Assembly: GCF_964019385.1 (NCBI RefSeq)
Contig: NC_088649.1
Location: 15,290,647-15,354,646 of the forward strand
Direction of reading: 5' to 3'
DNA: 64,000 bases
Source of the DNA: Sycon ciliatum
Lineage: Eukaryota > Porifera > Calcarea > Leucosolenida > Sycettidae
The first letter of the stretch is position 1. The number at the start of each line of letters is the position of its first letter. The position numbers and the translations under genes were made by a program. Shown in pieces: positions 45,130 through 57,082 of this stretch. The notes beneath the pieces were generated by a model, which ran no database searches, was not told the origin of the DNA, and was given only the letters and a program-made list of their open reading frames with translations.

Positions 45130-45590
45130 AAGCGTGCGCGTGTTTGATAATCTGAGTACACCCATTTTAGAGAAGGTGAAGAACACTAACAAGATAGCGG
45201 GAAAACAGCAGAGATCTGCCAGATGTATTTGAATTTTATTATATTTGGATTTCCTAAAGGCTTTGGGCTTGTCGAGGGGATCTCCTGCAAGAAGAATGAA
45301 ATGAAAACTTTATGTAGAGGGAGCAGTTAATCGAGGATAGGCTAAGGAAATAGATCGGAGCATACAAAATCTGGTAATTAAGGAGTTGGGATACCATAAG
45401 TGTAATGTGACCACTATTTATAGCTAGAGTATGTAATGCCTGACGTGTGTGTAGCCTGCAGTTTCACATACAACTCCGTGTATTTCATTGAGAATTCTCA
45501 CAACTTGAATGCTACTATGCACACACGATCAGAAGTCTTCTCTGGAATAATAGCCCCCCCCCCACCCTGTAATGACCGTTTTTGAAGGAA
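45129..45590. repeat. Segmental duplication block delta, copy 1
   Basis: Homologous to 53717-54525 and 62885-63180. Copy 2 is interrupted by a MITE (53891-54235), and copy 3 keeps only that MITE's left end. Confidence 0.85.
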
Positions 45591-46430
45591 AGTATACCCT
45601 GAATCCTGAATCAAATTTTCACCAGTTGTAGTCTTCGGGGTGCTCTGGGTCGAATGGTCTTGGTCCGAGGAAGCTGAGACGCTCCCTTCCTCCTTTATTC
45701 CCAATCGAATTCACGCACTTCCAACAAAACTGGGTGAGTGCGCCGTACTAGATGGGGATTCTAAAAGCGCGGATGACCGCAATTGGCCCATATGTTGTAG
45801 TCTTTTGGGTGCTGAGTAGACTGGTTTTGGTCCGAAAAGGCTGCAGTGCAGCGTTCGGCCCTTATTAGACACACACCCTTAGGGCCTGGTCAGACTGGTT
45901 GCCTGACTAAAAAAGAAAAGCGTCCAGAATTTGGAATCGCGATCGACGTCAAATTCCTTCACCTTGGGGATCGCCAACACCTTGCAACCATGCATATGAG
46001 TTTTGTTGTTGTCCGTGGCCAAATTAGCTCCCTTGATATCGAGATGAAAAAATCAGTGAATATCAGCGTCAATGGCGTATCAGCGTCAAACTCCTGTTTG
46101 GAGCAGCAAAGCATGGTATTGCCGCTCTGGCGGCAAGTTACTATGGAGATTCGGATCATAATCACAGGATTTTTTCGTTTCTGACCAGGCCCTTAGCAAA
46201 AAACGTTATGTTGTAGTGGTATTACCGCAAGGGGGAAAATACCGGGATCTGGGTTAGACCTTTAGCAAGATGCACACTATTTTTAGTACGCTGTTGCCAC
46301 GAGAATAGCTTTTATTTCGCGCAGTACAACCATGTATGTCAATATACGCGATACAAGGTGAAATGGGTACAGACTATGCAACATTTGGCCAAAAAGCATA
46401 CCGTTTGTCACAGCGATAAATCAGCCTCCA
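45591..46430. repeat. Segmental duplication block epsilon, copy 1
   Basis: Homologous to 63229-64000 and absent from copy 2, which has a deletion at about 54565. It contains the Harbinger-like MITE at 45882-46192. Confidence 0.85.
45882..46192. mobile_element. PIF/Harbinger-like MITE
   Basis: Termini GGGCCTGGTCAGACTGG and, inward from the right, GGGCCTGGTCAGAAACG, flanked by TTA (45879-45881 and 46193-46195). 311 bp. It is shared with copy 3 (about 63505-63820), where the left end is altered, so it predates that duplication. Confidence 0.87.
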
Positions 46431-47417
46431 TAACGTTTTAACGCTGCCGCTTCAGCGCTATTTGGGTGATGAAGGTGCGAGTACCGTAAAAATAGCATTA
46501 CTGTTATTTGATAAGGGTGTCTATTCCCAGTCCAAAAAAATTCCCAATCCATCAAGGGTGAGTAAGCGGTCACGTGCTCATGCGTACACCAGTCACCTGG
46601 TCGCCGTGCCTGCAGGCTACGCCGTTGACAGCGTTCCTGTCACTCGAGTTGCACCTTTGAACCTTTGATTTGAACCTTGGTGTGAAAGCTGTAGCATGCA
46701 CTGGCCCTGCATGCATGGTGACCATATGACTCGTGTACGAGTACGCATGAACACGTGACCGCTTGCTTGCATTTTCTCTGTGTCAGCTGCTCGGTCATTA
46801 TGGGTGGTCAAATTTCACTATTTCCACTGCTCATTGAGTATGGGGTCATTCGTAGATATCAAGGGTTATTCTTTTGAATACAAATTATTTCTGTTATGAG
46901 CTGGGACGGGTTGACCAATTTCCTTTCAGGATACATTGAAACATGTCCAGAGAAGTAGGAGCATTGACACACGCGTGACAGGGTGCTGTATATGCACGTT
47001 CTGAGAGGAGGGGTATAGGGTGGGTTTGAGTTGTAAATATCGATACTTACGGCCGGCCCCTAATGGGCCATTTACACTACGGTCAGAACGTGGCGTACGT
47101 GACGTTTTCGTCATGACAACATGGAACGTAGCGGGAAAATCGTACCTCTGGTACGAAATCGTAGACGACGTATCCAGACTCCTGTACCGAGTTTTGTTCT
47201 GTCGTTCCCAGCAGTTTGTGTCCAAGAGAAGCTGAACACGCAGCTGTATGAGCAGCGTCTGAGTGCCTGTGTGAATGCACCTGCATGAAAACGACGTATG
47301 CCTGTACGTCGTGCTCCAAAACGTCACGCGTATTGTAACGTAGTATGAATAGCCTATAACATACCATCATTTCCTCTTTCTCACGTCTTGTTTGTGCGTA
47401 TGCGATGGCTGATGCAG

Positions 47418-47504
47418 CATGCGACTGTTTGAATCAAGGTCATTGTGACGACACGGGTAAATGCATCTGCCCGAAAGAATTTACCGGTAACAAGTGCCAA
47501 TCGG
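47418..47504 (+). CDS. EGF-like exon E1, copy 1
   Basis: 29 aa, phase 1-1; acceptor GATGCAG, donor GGTAAGT. Complete six-cysteine EGF-like spacing: C.C....HC....KCICP..F.G.KC. Glycine and aromatic positions before the last cysteine fit an extracellular EGF repeat. Near-identical to 55474-55560, with one residue change (T to K). Confidence 0.9.
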
Positions 47505-48427
47505 GTAAGTATGAATGAATATTTTTTACAGCTCTTATGGGATTCCCAAAGCATACCTCCATGTTGACGTGGCATCCAGTGACTGTGTGAGCCGTTTCCG
47601 TTTCAACAAACCAACGGATAATTATATAATAAAACAATTGAAAAGACAAGCTGAGCCAACATTTGTGTAATTTAATTGATAGCTTGCATAGACCTCGGTC
47701 CTACCCGTAGGACCTACCGGTAGGACCATCATACAGAGACATGCTGCACAGTCTTTGTTATGACACTGACCTAAAACCTGACCCTAAACTGTTGCTATGG
47801 GGCTAATGAATGAGTCCACAGATTTTAGACGTGATCGCAGAAGGTATACTATGAAATTCCATGGAAATAGCCCATGGTTACCATGGAAACGTACTATGGA
47901 ATACTAACGTACTATGGAATTTTGCATTCCACCGCCTTGGCAGGCTAATGTTGTAATGAAAACATTAGGTCTTCGCCATGATTCACTTTGGACAGTGTCT
48001 CTAGAGCTCCGACACGAGCATGTGCGGCCGTTTTGACAATTATTAAAATGGCACATATGCAATGCTCTGGCCAAAGTCTTGAATTTTACGCCATTACTGT
48101 GCCTTATAAAGACCCAACATCAACAATTGTTTCCAGAAAATTCCCCAATAAAAAGCACTTTTGCGCCGCGATTTTTTGGAGCTGTGTCGAGTGACCCTGA
48201 GTATGCAGCCTTTGTCTGTGTTTCAACTATGTGTGAAGAAAGTAGAACCCCATTTATTTTTATTTTTATGATGAGTTCGACTCCCTACTGGACTTCTGAC
48301 TGTTTATAGGACAATGGCTGCCTACTGAGTAAAACATCTATTTGTCTCTCAGTCTTTTTGTCTGTCCATTTTTGCGCTGATTTACTCTCCTGTTTTCTTT
48401 CCCCTCGGTGTGTGATATGCGATGCAG

Positions 48428-48508
48428 TTGTGTGCACGAATCCCTGGGTGAAAAAGAACAAAGAATGTGAATGTAAACCCAGACTAGATGGACCTAAGTG
48501 CACAGAAG
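48428..48508 (+). CDS. EGF-like exon E2, copy 1
   Basis: 27 aa, phase 1-1; acceptor GATGCAG, donor GGTAAGG. It reads VVCTNPWVKKNKECECKPRLDGPKC: four cysteines, with the C-terminal EGF half (CxC..G..C) intact and two N-terminal cysteines missing. Identical to 57248-57328. Confidence 0.82.
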
Positions 48509-48847
48509 GTAAGGGCTAAATAAACAGCTGTAATATAATATAAGGGGAAAAGAAAGATGCTGTCATTTTAGGCCGCGTGTCAACGAGTGTATGACCCATG
48601 GGTATATTTACAATTTCTAGAATCATACTCATCATTGGAAGGAAAATATTTCTCTCTTATCTCGGTGGAGCAAACTCAAACCACCAACCTATTTTGTGCT
48701 ATTTACGTGCAATAATAGATACCATATAATTGATTATATGGGTACGAGTTGGTGATACTAACTTCTTTAGGGTCTGATATTGTATGGGGGTCTGTTGCTA
48801 TCTGTGTGTTTTGGGAAATACGTGAATGCACCCAATCTCTACTGCAG

Positions 48848-48934
48848 TATGCCATTGCTTGAATCATGGGAAGTGTGCTGAAGACGGTACCTGCGTCTGC
48901 CAGAAAGGTTTCCATGGAGACCTGTGTCAACAGA
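48848..48934 (+). CDS. EGF-like exon E3, copy 1
   Basis: 29 aa, phase 1-1; acceptor CTACTGCAG, donor AGTAAGT. Full six-cysteine EGF-like repeat: VCHCLNHGKCAEDGTCVCQK then GFHGDLC. Same residues as 57668-57754. Confidence 0.9.
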
Positions 48935-48991
48935 GTAAGTAACTTCTGAATGAAATGAATAATTATGCATGTTTCTTTGAAACACATGCAG

Positions 48992-49041
48992 CTGCGAAAT
49001 GTGAAAATTATGCTCAGGGGATGTGCATTTTACTCAGATAA
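48992..49041 (+). CDS. Possible terminal exon E4, copy 1
   Basis: Acceptor ACACATGCAG is followed by AAKCENYAQGMCILLR and a stop (49039-49041), starting in phase 1 like its neighbours. No donor is obvious before the stop, so it may end the copy-1 protein. An AATAAA lies at 49490-49495. Its first half is reused at 57812 in the chimeric exon. Confidence 0.5.
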
Positions 49042-49503
49042 ACACGGATATACTTGAAATGGACTACGGTATCAATAGGGGGGGGGGCAGTGTATGTCTT
49101 AAAAGAGTGTGTACTCCAGTCATGCTCTGCTGTACCTCCACCCACTCAGCCTACGCCTCACTCTTAAGCTTTTCATTTTTACTTTTCGGTGAATCAGATC
49201 CCTTGGCAGTCCCCTCATCTCCCAAATCTTCACGACCCGAAATGATGCTACCCACACTACCTCCCAAACCAGAGGCCAAACATTCAGTAGTATATTTCTT
49301 CCCCCATTCATGTCCCGGCCAGGCCTTTACAGTCTCCCATTAATTTTTGCAGTTTTTACCGCTTTAATGCACTACCCGCTATCATTCCATCCCAGCGTAC
49401 CTTGCCTGCTTTCGCGCTAGCTGCTCACAATTTCTCCTTGGGCACCCTGTGAGAAGGCCATAGGCCTGTTTGTTATACCCAAGTAAAATAATAAATACTA
49501 CTA
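49042..49503. other. Spacer between copy 1 and A2
   Basis: No gene. Poly-G lies at about 49079; a possible polyadenylation signal AATAAA is at 49490-49495, just before a MITE. Confidence 0.5.
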
Positions 49504-49691
49504 CAGTCAGACCTCGCTTATCCGGTCCTCGTTTATCCGGATCCCTCGCCATCCGGAAGAAAATAGTTGGTTACAAATGTACAGCATATGCCATGCTTAC
49601 ATACAGTATGTGTGTTCGATTATCCGGTTCCCTCGCCTATCCGGATATTTTTGTGTCCAACGGATGTGTGCGGTTAACCGAGGTCTGACTG
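49504..49691. mobile_element. pogo/Tigger-like MITE
   Basis: 188 bp. Left terminus CAGTCAGACCTCGCTTATCC; right terminus inward CAGTCAGACCTCGGTTAACC; TA at 49502-49503 and 49692-49693. CAGT termini with a TA target are typical of pogo/Tigger-type elements. It carries TATCCGG subrepeats. Confidence 0.92.
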
Positions 49692-49708
49692 TACTACTAC
49701 TTCTACTG

Positions 49709-49923
49709 TACAAGAATGTCCTTTGCATGTGTACTGTGTTATGTTCAGACTACTATTTCTACTACTGCTGCTGCTGCTGCTGCTGTTGCTGTTGCTGCTG
49801 CTGCTGCTGTTGCTGCTACTACTACTGCTGCTACTGCTACTGCTACTACTGCTACTACTGCTACTTCTACTACTTCTACTACTTACAAGAATGTACTTTG
49901 CATGTGTACTGTGTTATGTTCAG
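49709..49923 (+). repeat. Duplicated splice-acceptor region around CTG/CTA repeats
   Basis: About 39 bases ending GTGTTATGTTCAG occur twice (49709-49747 and 49884-49923) with one difference. They flank about 135 bp of CTG, TTG and CTA triplets. The second copy directly precedes exon A2. Use of the first acceptor would place the triplet tract in the exon and meets a stop in that phase. Confidence 0.8.
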
Positions 49924-50316
49924 CTTTTAAGACAAAGTGCCTGGGTACAGATAACGCAACGTACACCTGGATGGCTCTCGCCAGCTTGCCGTGTCATCCA
50001 GACCTGGACGGTGACAGCTGCCAGAAGAAAACGAACTTGACGCATGCCCGCCAGATGTGCAAGAGAAGAGGATACGACGTGGTCGAATTTCATGCCTTCA
50101 CAAACCGGTCTATGAACGTGCGCGACTGCATGGAAGCCTTGCTCAACGAGATGATGGAGAGCAGTTTCAAGAGCCCTATCACAATATGGACATCTTTCTT
50201 GAGAGAGTTGAGGGATAGTACCAAGATGCATGTCTTGTACAAGCAGGGCAAGAACGGCTTAAGAGAAGAGGTACATGATAGAACCGGAGCAGGCCATCAT
50301 GATGTCATCTGCGAAG
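49924..50316 (+). CDS. Module A exon, copy 2 (A2)
   Basis: 131 aa, phase 1-1; acceptor GTTATGTTCAG, donor GGTATG. It shares WMALA.LP, LTHARQMCKRRGYDVVEF, the CMEALL motif, ITIWTS and a final HDVICE with A1 and A3. It is clearly diverged, has about five extra residues, and has two extra cysteines (PCHPDLDGDSC). The extra pair could form a copy-specific disulfide. Confidence 0.78.
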
Positions 50317-50558
50317 GTATGCTGTTGCATTGTGATAGAAAAAGAACGTGTGAGAGAGGTGCTGAGTAGCCAGCAATGGGTGGTTAGAGTAGACAATGAT
50401 ATTGACAAGATTAGAGGACTGAAACAGAGAGCAAGAGCGATTACAACCAAGGTTTCCCACGTCAATGGGAAACCTACGGTTCTAGCCAGGGTCAGATCCA
50501 CACATGATTAGCCAACTGACCACATGTGCGGAGAAACATTTCATGTGATTATTATTAG

Positions 50559-50971
50559 CAAGAGTACATAACCCCCCAAAGTGTGCAACTCGACTATGGG
50601 TGCTGTCCAGACAGAATTTCAAGTTGACGTCATTTTGATGATGCAATGCACACTGTACACGGATTATCAGACGAATCCGGAACCTATGGTTGACCCACGC
50701 CGATCTGATCCTGTACAAATTATTGCAAAGAAAAACGTGTGATGCGTCAACTTGAAACTCTTTGGGGATTGTGTACTCTTGGTTATACCAATGGAGTGGT
50801 ATAATATCGGCAAGAGTACAAAGAAAAACAAGTGATGCGTTGACACCCGTGCACATGTTGTAAATCACCGGTGCAAGGAGCTTTGCGTCATAAATAATGA
50901 CGGCAACTTGAAATTCTGTCGGGACAGCAGGGTATGTGGGAGTTGCACACTCTGGGGGTTATGTACTCTTG
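50559..50971. mobile_element. MITE with CAAGAGTACATAAC termini, copy 1
   Basis: Both ends read CAAGAGTACATAACCCC or close to it inward. TTATTAG flanks both sides (50552-50558 and 50972-50978), a 7-bp duplication. Further AAGAGTAC/GTACTCTTG pairs inside suggest nested or rearranged copies. Confidence 0.75.
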
Positions 50972-51376
50972 TTATTAGGTATGACCAACGTTAGTGCCAC
51001 ATAAAAATGCACTGCCACATAAGGCTACTTCGAAGTTCATACATCTTATGTGCAACATTGGCAGTCCAGTATGCACATACATGTGCAAACATGCAGTACA
51101 AAATCACAGGCAGGCTGTACACACTGCACTGTGCTGTGTTTGGCGTGCATGTATGTACATGCACTGCATTCAAAGTGACGTCACAAGTACTTGAATGCGA
51201 CTTCGAGAATATTCGAATGTGACAAACCGAACGAATCATGTTCGAATATTCGAGTATTGTTATTAGAGAGGTTCCGCATAACGTAATTGGGTAGCCTTCG
51301 CATAGCCCAATTTGACCAAAGAAATGAGGAACGAGCAAGGTCATGAGGTGAACACACTTGTGTAATAACCCGACAT

Positions 51377-51782
51377 CAAGAGTACATAACCCGCAGAGTG
51401 TGCAACTCCCTCATACCCTGCTGTCCCGACAGAATTTCAAGGTGACATGATTAATATGATGCAATGCTTCTTGCACCAGTGATTAACAACATGTGTACGA
51501 GTGTCAACGCATCACTTGTTTTTCTTTGTACTCTTGCCGATATTATACCACTCCATTGGTATAACCAAGAGTACACAATCTCCAAAGAGTTTCAAGTTGA
51601 CGTCAAGTTGACGATGAACCAAAGCCTATCTGATCCTGTACAATTGTTTTGCAAGGAAAAAGGTGTGATGCATTGACGTCCGCACACATGTTGTACATCA
51701 CTGGTGCAAGGAGCAACTTGAAAGTCTGTTGGGACAGCAGGGTATGTGGCAGTTGCACCCTGTGGGGGGTTATGTACTCTTG
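51377..51782. mobile_element. MITE with CAAGAGTACATAAC termini, copy 2
   Basis: Same termini. Its left half is the inverse of the right half of copy 1, so one is flipped or rearranged relative to the other. No clear target duplication here. The centre carries TTATACCA..TGGTATAA, as in copy 1. Confidence 0.72.
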
Positions 51783-51833
51783 GCATAGCCGCTGGGTGAT
51801 TTGCAACTATGGCACGGTGCTGCTCCATGAAGG

Positions 51834-53095
51834 CTTCCCAGCCCCATGCCTGCAAATATTGACCGATACCTTAACCTGGCTCGGAATAAAGAAAAACAAT
51901 TGCACTGACTTATTGGGTTGCATTGAGATAGATTTCAGTGCACCCTTTATTCATATTGCGTATATGTATTTTCTACCCACCACTGGATGTGCCCTTGTCT
52001 TTCAGCCAAGTGGCTTCACGACAACAACTCAGCATATACCGTAGCAACCCCAGCATCCAGACGCATTGTCACTGAGCCATTCGCAGAGGAGGCATGTCAG
52101 CAGTACGGACTTCAGCTCGTAACCGAAGACTGGCTGCGAGCACATGGCGATGTATTAAGAGAGCGCGGGCTCGAGAGGTTGGCTCTGAAGCATGAACGTG
52201 ACCAAGGCGCTTACCACGTCAAGGCAATCCGGGTCAATGGTGGCTCCCTTTACAGAACCGTAACATTTAGCGAGAACAATCAAGAGTTTCACCACACGAG
52301 AAGCAATGACAGAGCCCAAATCCTCTGTGTCGGTAAGTGAGATCATGATAAGTGTAACGTAGTAGTGTAGCGCTAGTCGGGGTCAGCAGCGCTGTATTTC
52401 GTATGTGTATTTCGTATGTGTATGTGTACGTGTGTGTATGTGTGTATGTGTGTGTGTGTGTGTGTGTTTATTTTGGTTTGAATTTGAATTCTTTATTCTC
52501 ATGATGGCCCCATCGCCAATAAGAGATACATTTATGAGAAGGTGAGATTGTGGGTTATGCAGTTGGAAAGTGATTTACATTACTTTGAATTTGGTTATAC
52601 TGTACGTTGAAATCCGCTGAGAGTTAAGTGGCCATGGGGCGCTGGCCGTACAGCCATGAGCACTGCTGGTCTTTGCTGACAGTTCTCTGATAAGACAGAC
52701 GACTGGTGTGTACGACTGACTTTTCAGCAGGGCTGCAACAGGTAGGGGTTTGGTTGGGCAACGAGTTCGGGTATGTTTATCCGGGTAGCACGGATACCCT
52801 ATCAGGCACTTGCACTACATAAGAAAGTGTACAGTAAGCAGGTGGCCATGCTTTTTACATGCATTGTTGTGGCAAACAAATTCACGGTTCGCGCTGGAAG
52901 CCGAGTTTTCCGTATCCGTAGGAACGCCACAACCCTTCAAGGAAACCCTTCTACAATACAATAATAGTTATTCTTAGTTATAATTATCCACTGAATAAAG
53001 ACCCCCATTGATTTGTGACCACAGATTGGTCATAAAAACGAATCAGAAAAATAAAAGCTGTTAATAAAAACTTCTCAGCACTATACAAGTTGTAA
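51834..53095. repeat. Segmental duplication block gamma, copy 2
   Basis: Near-identical to 60229-61490 at a constant offset of about 8395, covering exon B2 and flanking introns. Similarity resumes at 53096-53570 against about 61739-62525. Confidence 0.92.
52006..52332 (+). CDS. Module B exon, copy 2 (B2)
   Basis: 109 aa, phase 1-1; acceptor GTCTTTCAG, donor GGTAAGTG. It reads AKWLHDNNSAYTVATPASRR, then VTEPFAEEACQQYGLQLVTE, DWLRAHGDV and terminal AQILCV. Cysteines as in B1. Differs from B3 at only a few residues. Confidence 0.8.
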
Positions 53096-53679
53096 GTTGA
53101 CATCAGATTTCTTTTTTGGATCCACTAAGGTGTGACTTTGCTATTGCCTCTGTGTGTGGGTTCATAGCAACCCACGCATGTCTTACGCAGTGGAATCCTG
53201 GTGGGATTTTTGGATGCCAACACTCCTTTTGCTTGGTGGATTCTTTCGTGGGCAGTGTTTTTTTGTAACGTAAAATTTTGCAGTATTCTTTTCTTTCCTG
53301 TTCATTTTCAGTCGTTGTCACTGTCAGGTTGTTGTAACAGTACAGCAGTTGTCCGTTCTACTCCATTGTTTCATCTGTTTTGCCATTGCTGCTAGCTGAT
53401 TCTCTTTATTTGCCACTGCCCCTCATAGTGCCCATGCTTGGGTGGAGGGCGGCGTGACCCATTTAGGGTAGCTGTATCATAGTAGTAGTAGTAGTAGTAG
53501 TGTGTGTGTGTGTGTGTGTGCGCGTGCGTGCGAGTGTGTGTGTATGTATGTGCACGGGTGTGTGGTCACAAAGCCTCAGCTCGCCTCTCTCAGCAAAATG
53601 ATCACGATAAACAAGCATTGTGAACGGTTCTCAGCTTTTAAGAGGGTTCGAGTTGATCTAAAATAGTTTCCTGGTAACT

Positions 53680-53681
<2 letters not shown>

Positions 53682-53716
<35 letters not shown>
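53682..53716. repeat. (GT)n microsatellite, unit copy 2
   Basis: Homologous to 45096-45128 and 62786-62884, with length differences. Confidence 0.92.
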
Positions 53717-53717
<1 letters not shown>

Positions 53718-53890
53718 AAGCGTGCGCGTGTTTGATAATCTGAGTAGAGAAGGTGAAGAACACTAACAAGATAGCGGGAAAACAGCAGAGATCTGTTAGA
53801 TGTATTTGAATTTTATTATATTTAAGGATTTCCCAAAGGCTTTGGGCTTGTTGAGGGGATCTCCTGCAAGAAGAATGAAATGAAAACTTT

Positions 53891-54235
53891 GGCTGCGTTC
53901 GTTTTTAGCTACCTGGTAGAGTAGAGTAGAGTCACACTACCGATAGAGGTAGATGGTGGAGGCAAGTGTACGAACGCTGTTCTACCAGATCTAGTAGTTT
54001 ACACAATGTGTACGTGAAATGTTTCTTTTTGTATGGAGTTGTGTACAAATCCTTGATCTTGCTGGAAATCCTGTAGCTCTACCAACTTCTACCGGATTCT
54101 ACCAACTTTTTCCCGGTAGAGCCGGTAGAGGAAAGTAGAATCTACCCTATTGAGTAGAATTTTTTTTCAAAAAACGAACACCTCTACTGTAAGAAGTAGT
54201 TTCTACCCAAACGTAGATCAAAAACGAACGCCCCC
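53891..54235. mobile_element. MITE in copy 2 (GGCTGCGTTCGTTTTT termini)
   Basis: Interrupts AAAACTTT/ATGTAGAGG, which is continuous in copy 1 (about 45302-45320). Ends are GGCTGCGTTCGTTTTT and, inward from the right, GGGGGCGTTCGTTTTTG. The interior is rich in GGTAGA/TCTACC. Copy 3 (63048-63092) keeps only the left ~45 bases. Confidence 0.8.
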
Positions 54236-55473
54236 TTTATGTACATGTAGAGGGAGCAGTTAATCGAGGATAGGCTAAGGAAATAGATCGGAGCATACAA
54301 AATCTGGTAATTAAAGAGTTGGGATACCGTCAGTGTAATGTGACCACTATTTATAGCTAGATGGAGTGTGTAATGCCTGACGTGTGTGTAGCCTGCAGTT
54401 TCACATACAACTCCGTGTATTTCATTGAGAATTCTCACAACTTGAATGCTACTATGCTCACATGATCAGAAGTCTTCTCTGGAATAATAGCCCCCCCCCC
54501 CTCCCACACCCTGTAATGACCGTTTTTTTTTTAAAATGCAGAATTTTGAAACTTTCCTGTGGCTCCATAACGTTGCAGCTTCAGCGCTATTTGGGTGATG
54601 AAGGTGTGAGTACCGTAAAAATAGCGTTACCGTTATTTGATAACGGTGTCTATTCCCAATCCCAAAAAAATTTGACAGCATTCCTGTCACTCGAGTTGCA
54701 CCTTTGAACCTTTGATTTGAACCTTGGTGTGAAAGCTGTAGCATGCACTGGCCCTGCATGCATGGTGACCAGGTGACTCGTGTACGAGTACGCATGAACA
54801 CGTGACCGCTTGCTTGCATTTTCTCTGTGTCAGCTGCTCGGTCATTATGGGTGGTCAAATTTCACTATTTCCACTGCTCATTGAGTAAGGGGTCATTCGT
54901 AGATATCAAGGGTTATTCTTTTGAATACAAATTATTTCTGTTATGAGCTGGGACGGGTTGACCAATTTCCTTTCAGGATACATTGAAACATGTCCAGAGA
55001 AGTAGGAGCATTGACACACGCGTGACAGGGTGCTGTATATGCACGTTCTGAGAGGAGGGGTATAGGGTGGGTTTGAGTTGTAAATATCGATACTTACGGC
55101 CGGCCCCTAATGGGCCATTCACACTACGCCCAGAACGTGGCGTACGTGACGTTTTCGTCCGGATAGCCATGACAACATGGAACGTGGCGGGAAAATCGTA
55201 CCTCTGGTACGAAATCGTAGACGACGTATCCAGACTCCTGTACCGAGTTTTGTTCTGTCGTTCCCAGCAGTTTGTGTCGAAAAGAAGCTGAACACGCAGC
55301 TGTATGAGCAGCGTGTGAGTGCCTGTGTGAATGCACCTGCATGAAAACGACGTATGCCAGTACGTCATGCTCCAAAACGTCACGCGTATTGTAACGTAGT
55401 ATGAATAGCCTATAACATACCATCATTTCCTCTGTCTCACGTCTTGTTTGTGCGCATGCGATGGCTGATGCAG

Positions 55474-55560
55474 CATGCGACTGTTTGAATCAAGGTCATT
55501 GTGACGACAAGGGTAAATGCATCTGCCCGAAAGAATTTACCGGTAACAAGTGCCAATCGG
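55474..55560 (+). CDS. EGF-like exon E1, copy 2
   Basis: Same acceptor, donor, length and phase as 47418-47504. Six-cysteine EGF-like repeat; GKCICPKEFTGNKC is conserved. Confidence 0.9.
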
Positions 55561-56283
55561 GTAAGTATGAATGAATATTTTTTACAGCTCTTATGGGATT
55601 CCCAAAGCATACCTCCATGTTGACGTGGCATCCAGTGACTGTGTGGGCCGTTTCCGTTTCAACAAACCAACGAAATTGTTAAATAAAACAATAAAACAAT
55701 TGAAAAGACAAGCTGAGCCAACATTTGTGTAATTTAATTGATAGCTTGCATAGACCTTGGTCCTACCCGTAGGACCTACCGGTAGGACCATCATACAGAA
55801 ACATGCTGCACAGTCTTTGTTATGACACTGACCTAAAACCTGACCCTTAACTGTTGCTATGGGGCTAATGAATGAGTCCACAGATTTTAGACGTGATCGC
55901 AGAAGGTATACTATGAAATTCCATGGAAATAGCCCATGGTAACCATGGAAACGTACTATGGAATTTTTCATTCCACTGCCTTGGCAGGCTAATGTCGTAA
56001 TGAAAACATTAGGTCTTCGCCACGATTCACTTTGGACAGTGTCTCTAGAGCTTCGACAGGAGCATAGGCGGCCATTTTGACAATTGATAAAATGGCACAT
56101 ATGCAATGCTCTGGACAAAGTCTTTTGCGCCATTACTGTGCCTTATAAAGACCCAACATCAACAATTGTATCCAGAAAATTCCCCGGCAAAAAGCACTTT
56201 TGCGCCGCGATTTTTCGGAGCTGTGTCGACTGACCCTGAGTATGCAGCCTGTGTTTCAACTATGTGTGAAGAAAGCAGAACCC

Positions 56284-57082
56284 CATTTTGCTCAAGTGCT
56301 AGGTATACATGCAGCATCAGGTTCAAGTGCCTCAAATCATGCACTCAGGAGTACCTTGACTCTGCCAAGGAAAAGTGAAGAGAGCCGCCGTTCCACAACG
56401 ACATTATGGAATTGTTATGTCAAGTGATTCCTAGTTGATTCTGGCGCGTTTGTTTGGTCAGGTTATTCTTACCCATTCCCATTCCAGAATGGTTGTCATT
56501 TACATTCTGGAAATGCCCAACGAAACGCAATCTAATATTGCAGCAGCCAAGACTACAGACTTTAGATTGCCTTGAAGCAGAAGAAAAGACCAAAGCGGTC
56601 ACTTTCTCGAGTCCTGGTGGTGATGGTCAATGTTTTCTCCAGACTGTTCCCATTTACATCTTTCCCTCAAACCAATGAAGTGAAGACCAATGAGTTTAAA
56701 CGGTCTCCGTTGCTGTACACCAGTGCTATACGTGCAGTATTTGCACCGAAGGGATGGCTGGCCTCCAAGCTACGTCAAGTTCTGCTAGAATGTCGACTAG
56801 CTGGCGATGGTGTCCTTTCCACTGGCTTCAGCTCCCTGTGTGAGCGGCTCAAACGCAGACTCCAAGACTCCGACTGTCGTTATAGCTGCTCTGTCTTGCG
56901 TTGAGTGCAGGTGCGCAGTTCAAGCTATTCTACACCCAGTCTATGACTGGATGATGTGGGCACATGATCCCAACTGACGAAAACTCAGACTGCGCACTGG
57001 AAATGTGTCGAACTGTGGAAATGTGTAGACTTTCTACAGAGAAAGTCGCCCGCGTTTAACGGAGTCGTGCAAATATGACGGT
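56284..57082. other. Copy-2-specific insertion of about 800 bp
   Basis: Replaces a short T-rich stretch (about 48247-48268) of copy 1. It contains an open frame at 56572-56904 (110 codons, basic) that resembles nothing I recognise. Ends lack obvious inverted repeats; nature unknown. Confidence 0.6.

Larger units (their letters stand above)
46430..49014. repeat. Segmental duplication block beta, copy 1
   Basis: Homologous to 54566-57834 with high identity through exons and introns. Copy 2 lacks about 46545-46625 and has an extra ~800 bp at about 56285-57080. Ends within the E4 exon, at AAAATTATGCT. Confidence 0.92.
52333..55473. other. Intron between B2 and E1', no E0 counterpart
   Basis: Holds GT microsatellites (52427-52467, 53500-53540, 53682-53716), a MITE (53891-54235) and poly-C at 54490. 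The EGF-like exon present at 44985 in copy 1 was not found here. Confidence 0.55.

Noticed and set aside
49716-50369. Long frame running from a poly-Ala/Thr stretch into module A2, as one protein
   Set aside because: The Ala/Thr part is a CTG/CTA microsatellite lying upstream of a good splice acceptor at 49923; the A2 exon alone matches A1 and A3.
56572-56904. 110-codon basic frame in the copy-2 insertion as a gene
   Set aside because: No recognisable domain, no splice or promoter context, and absent from copy 1.
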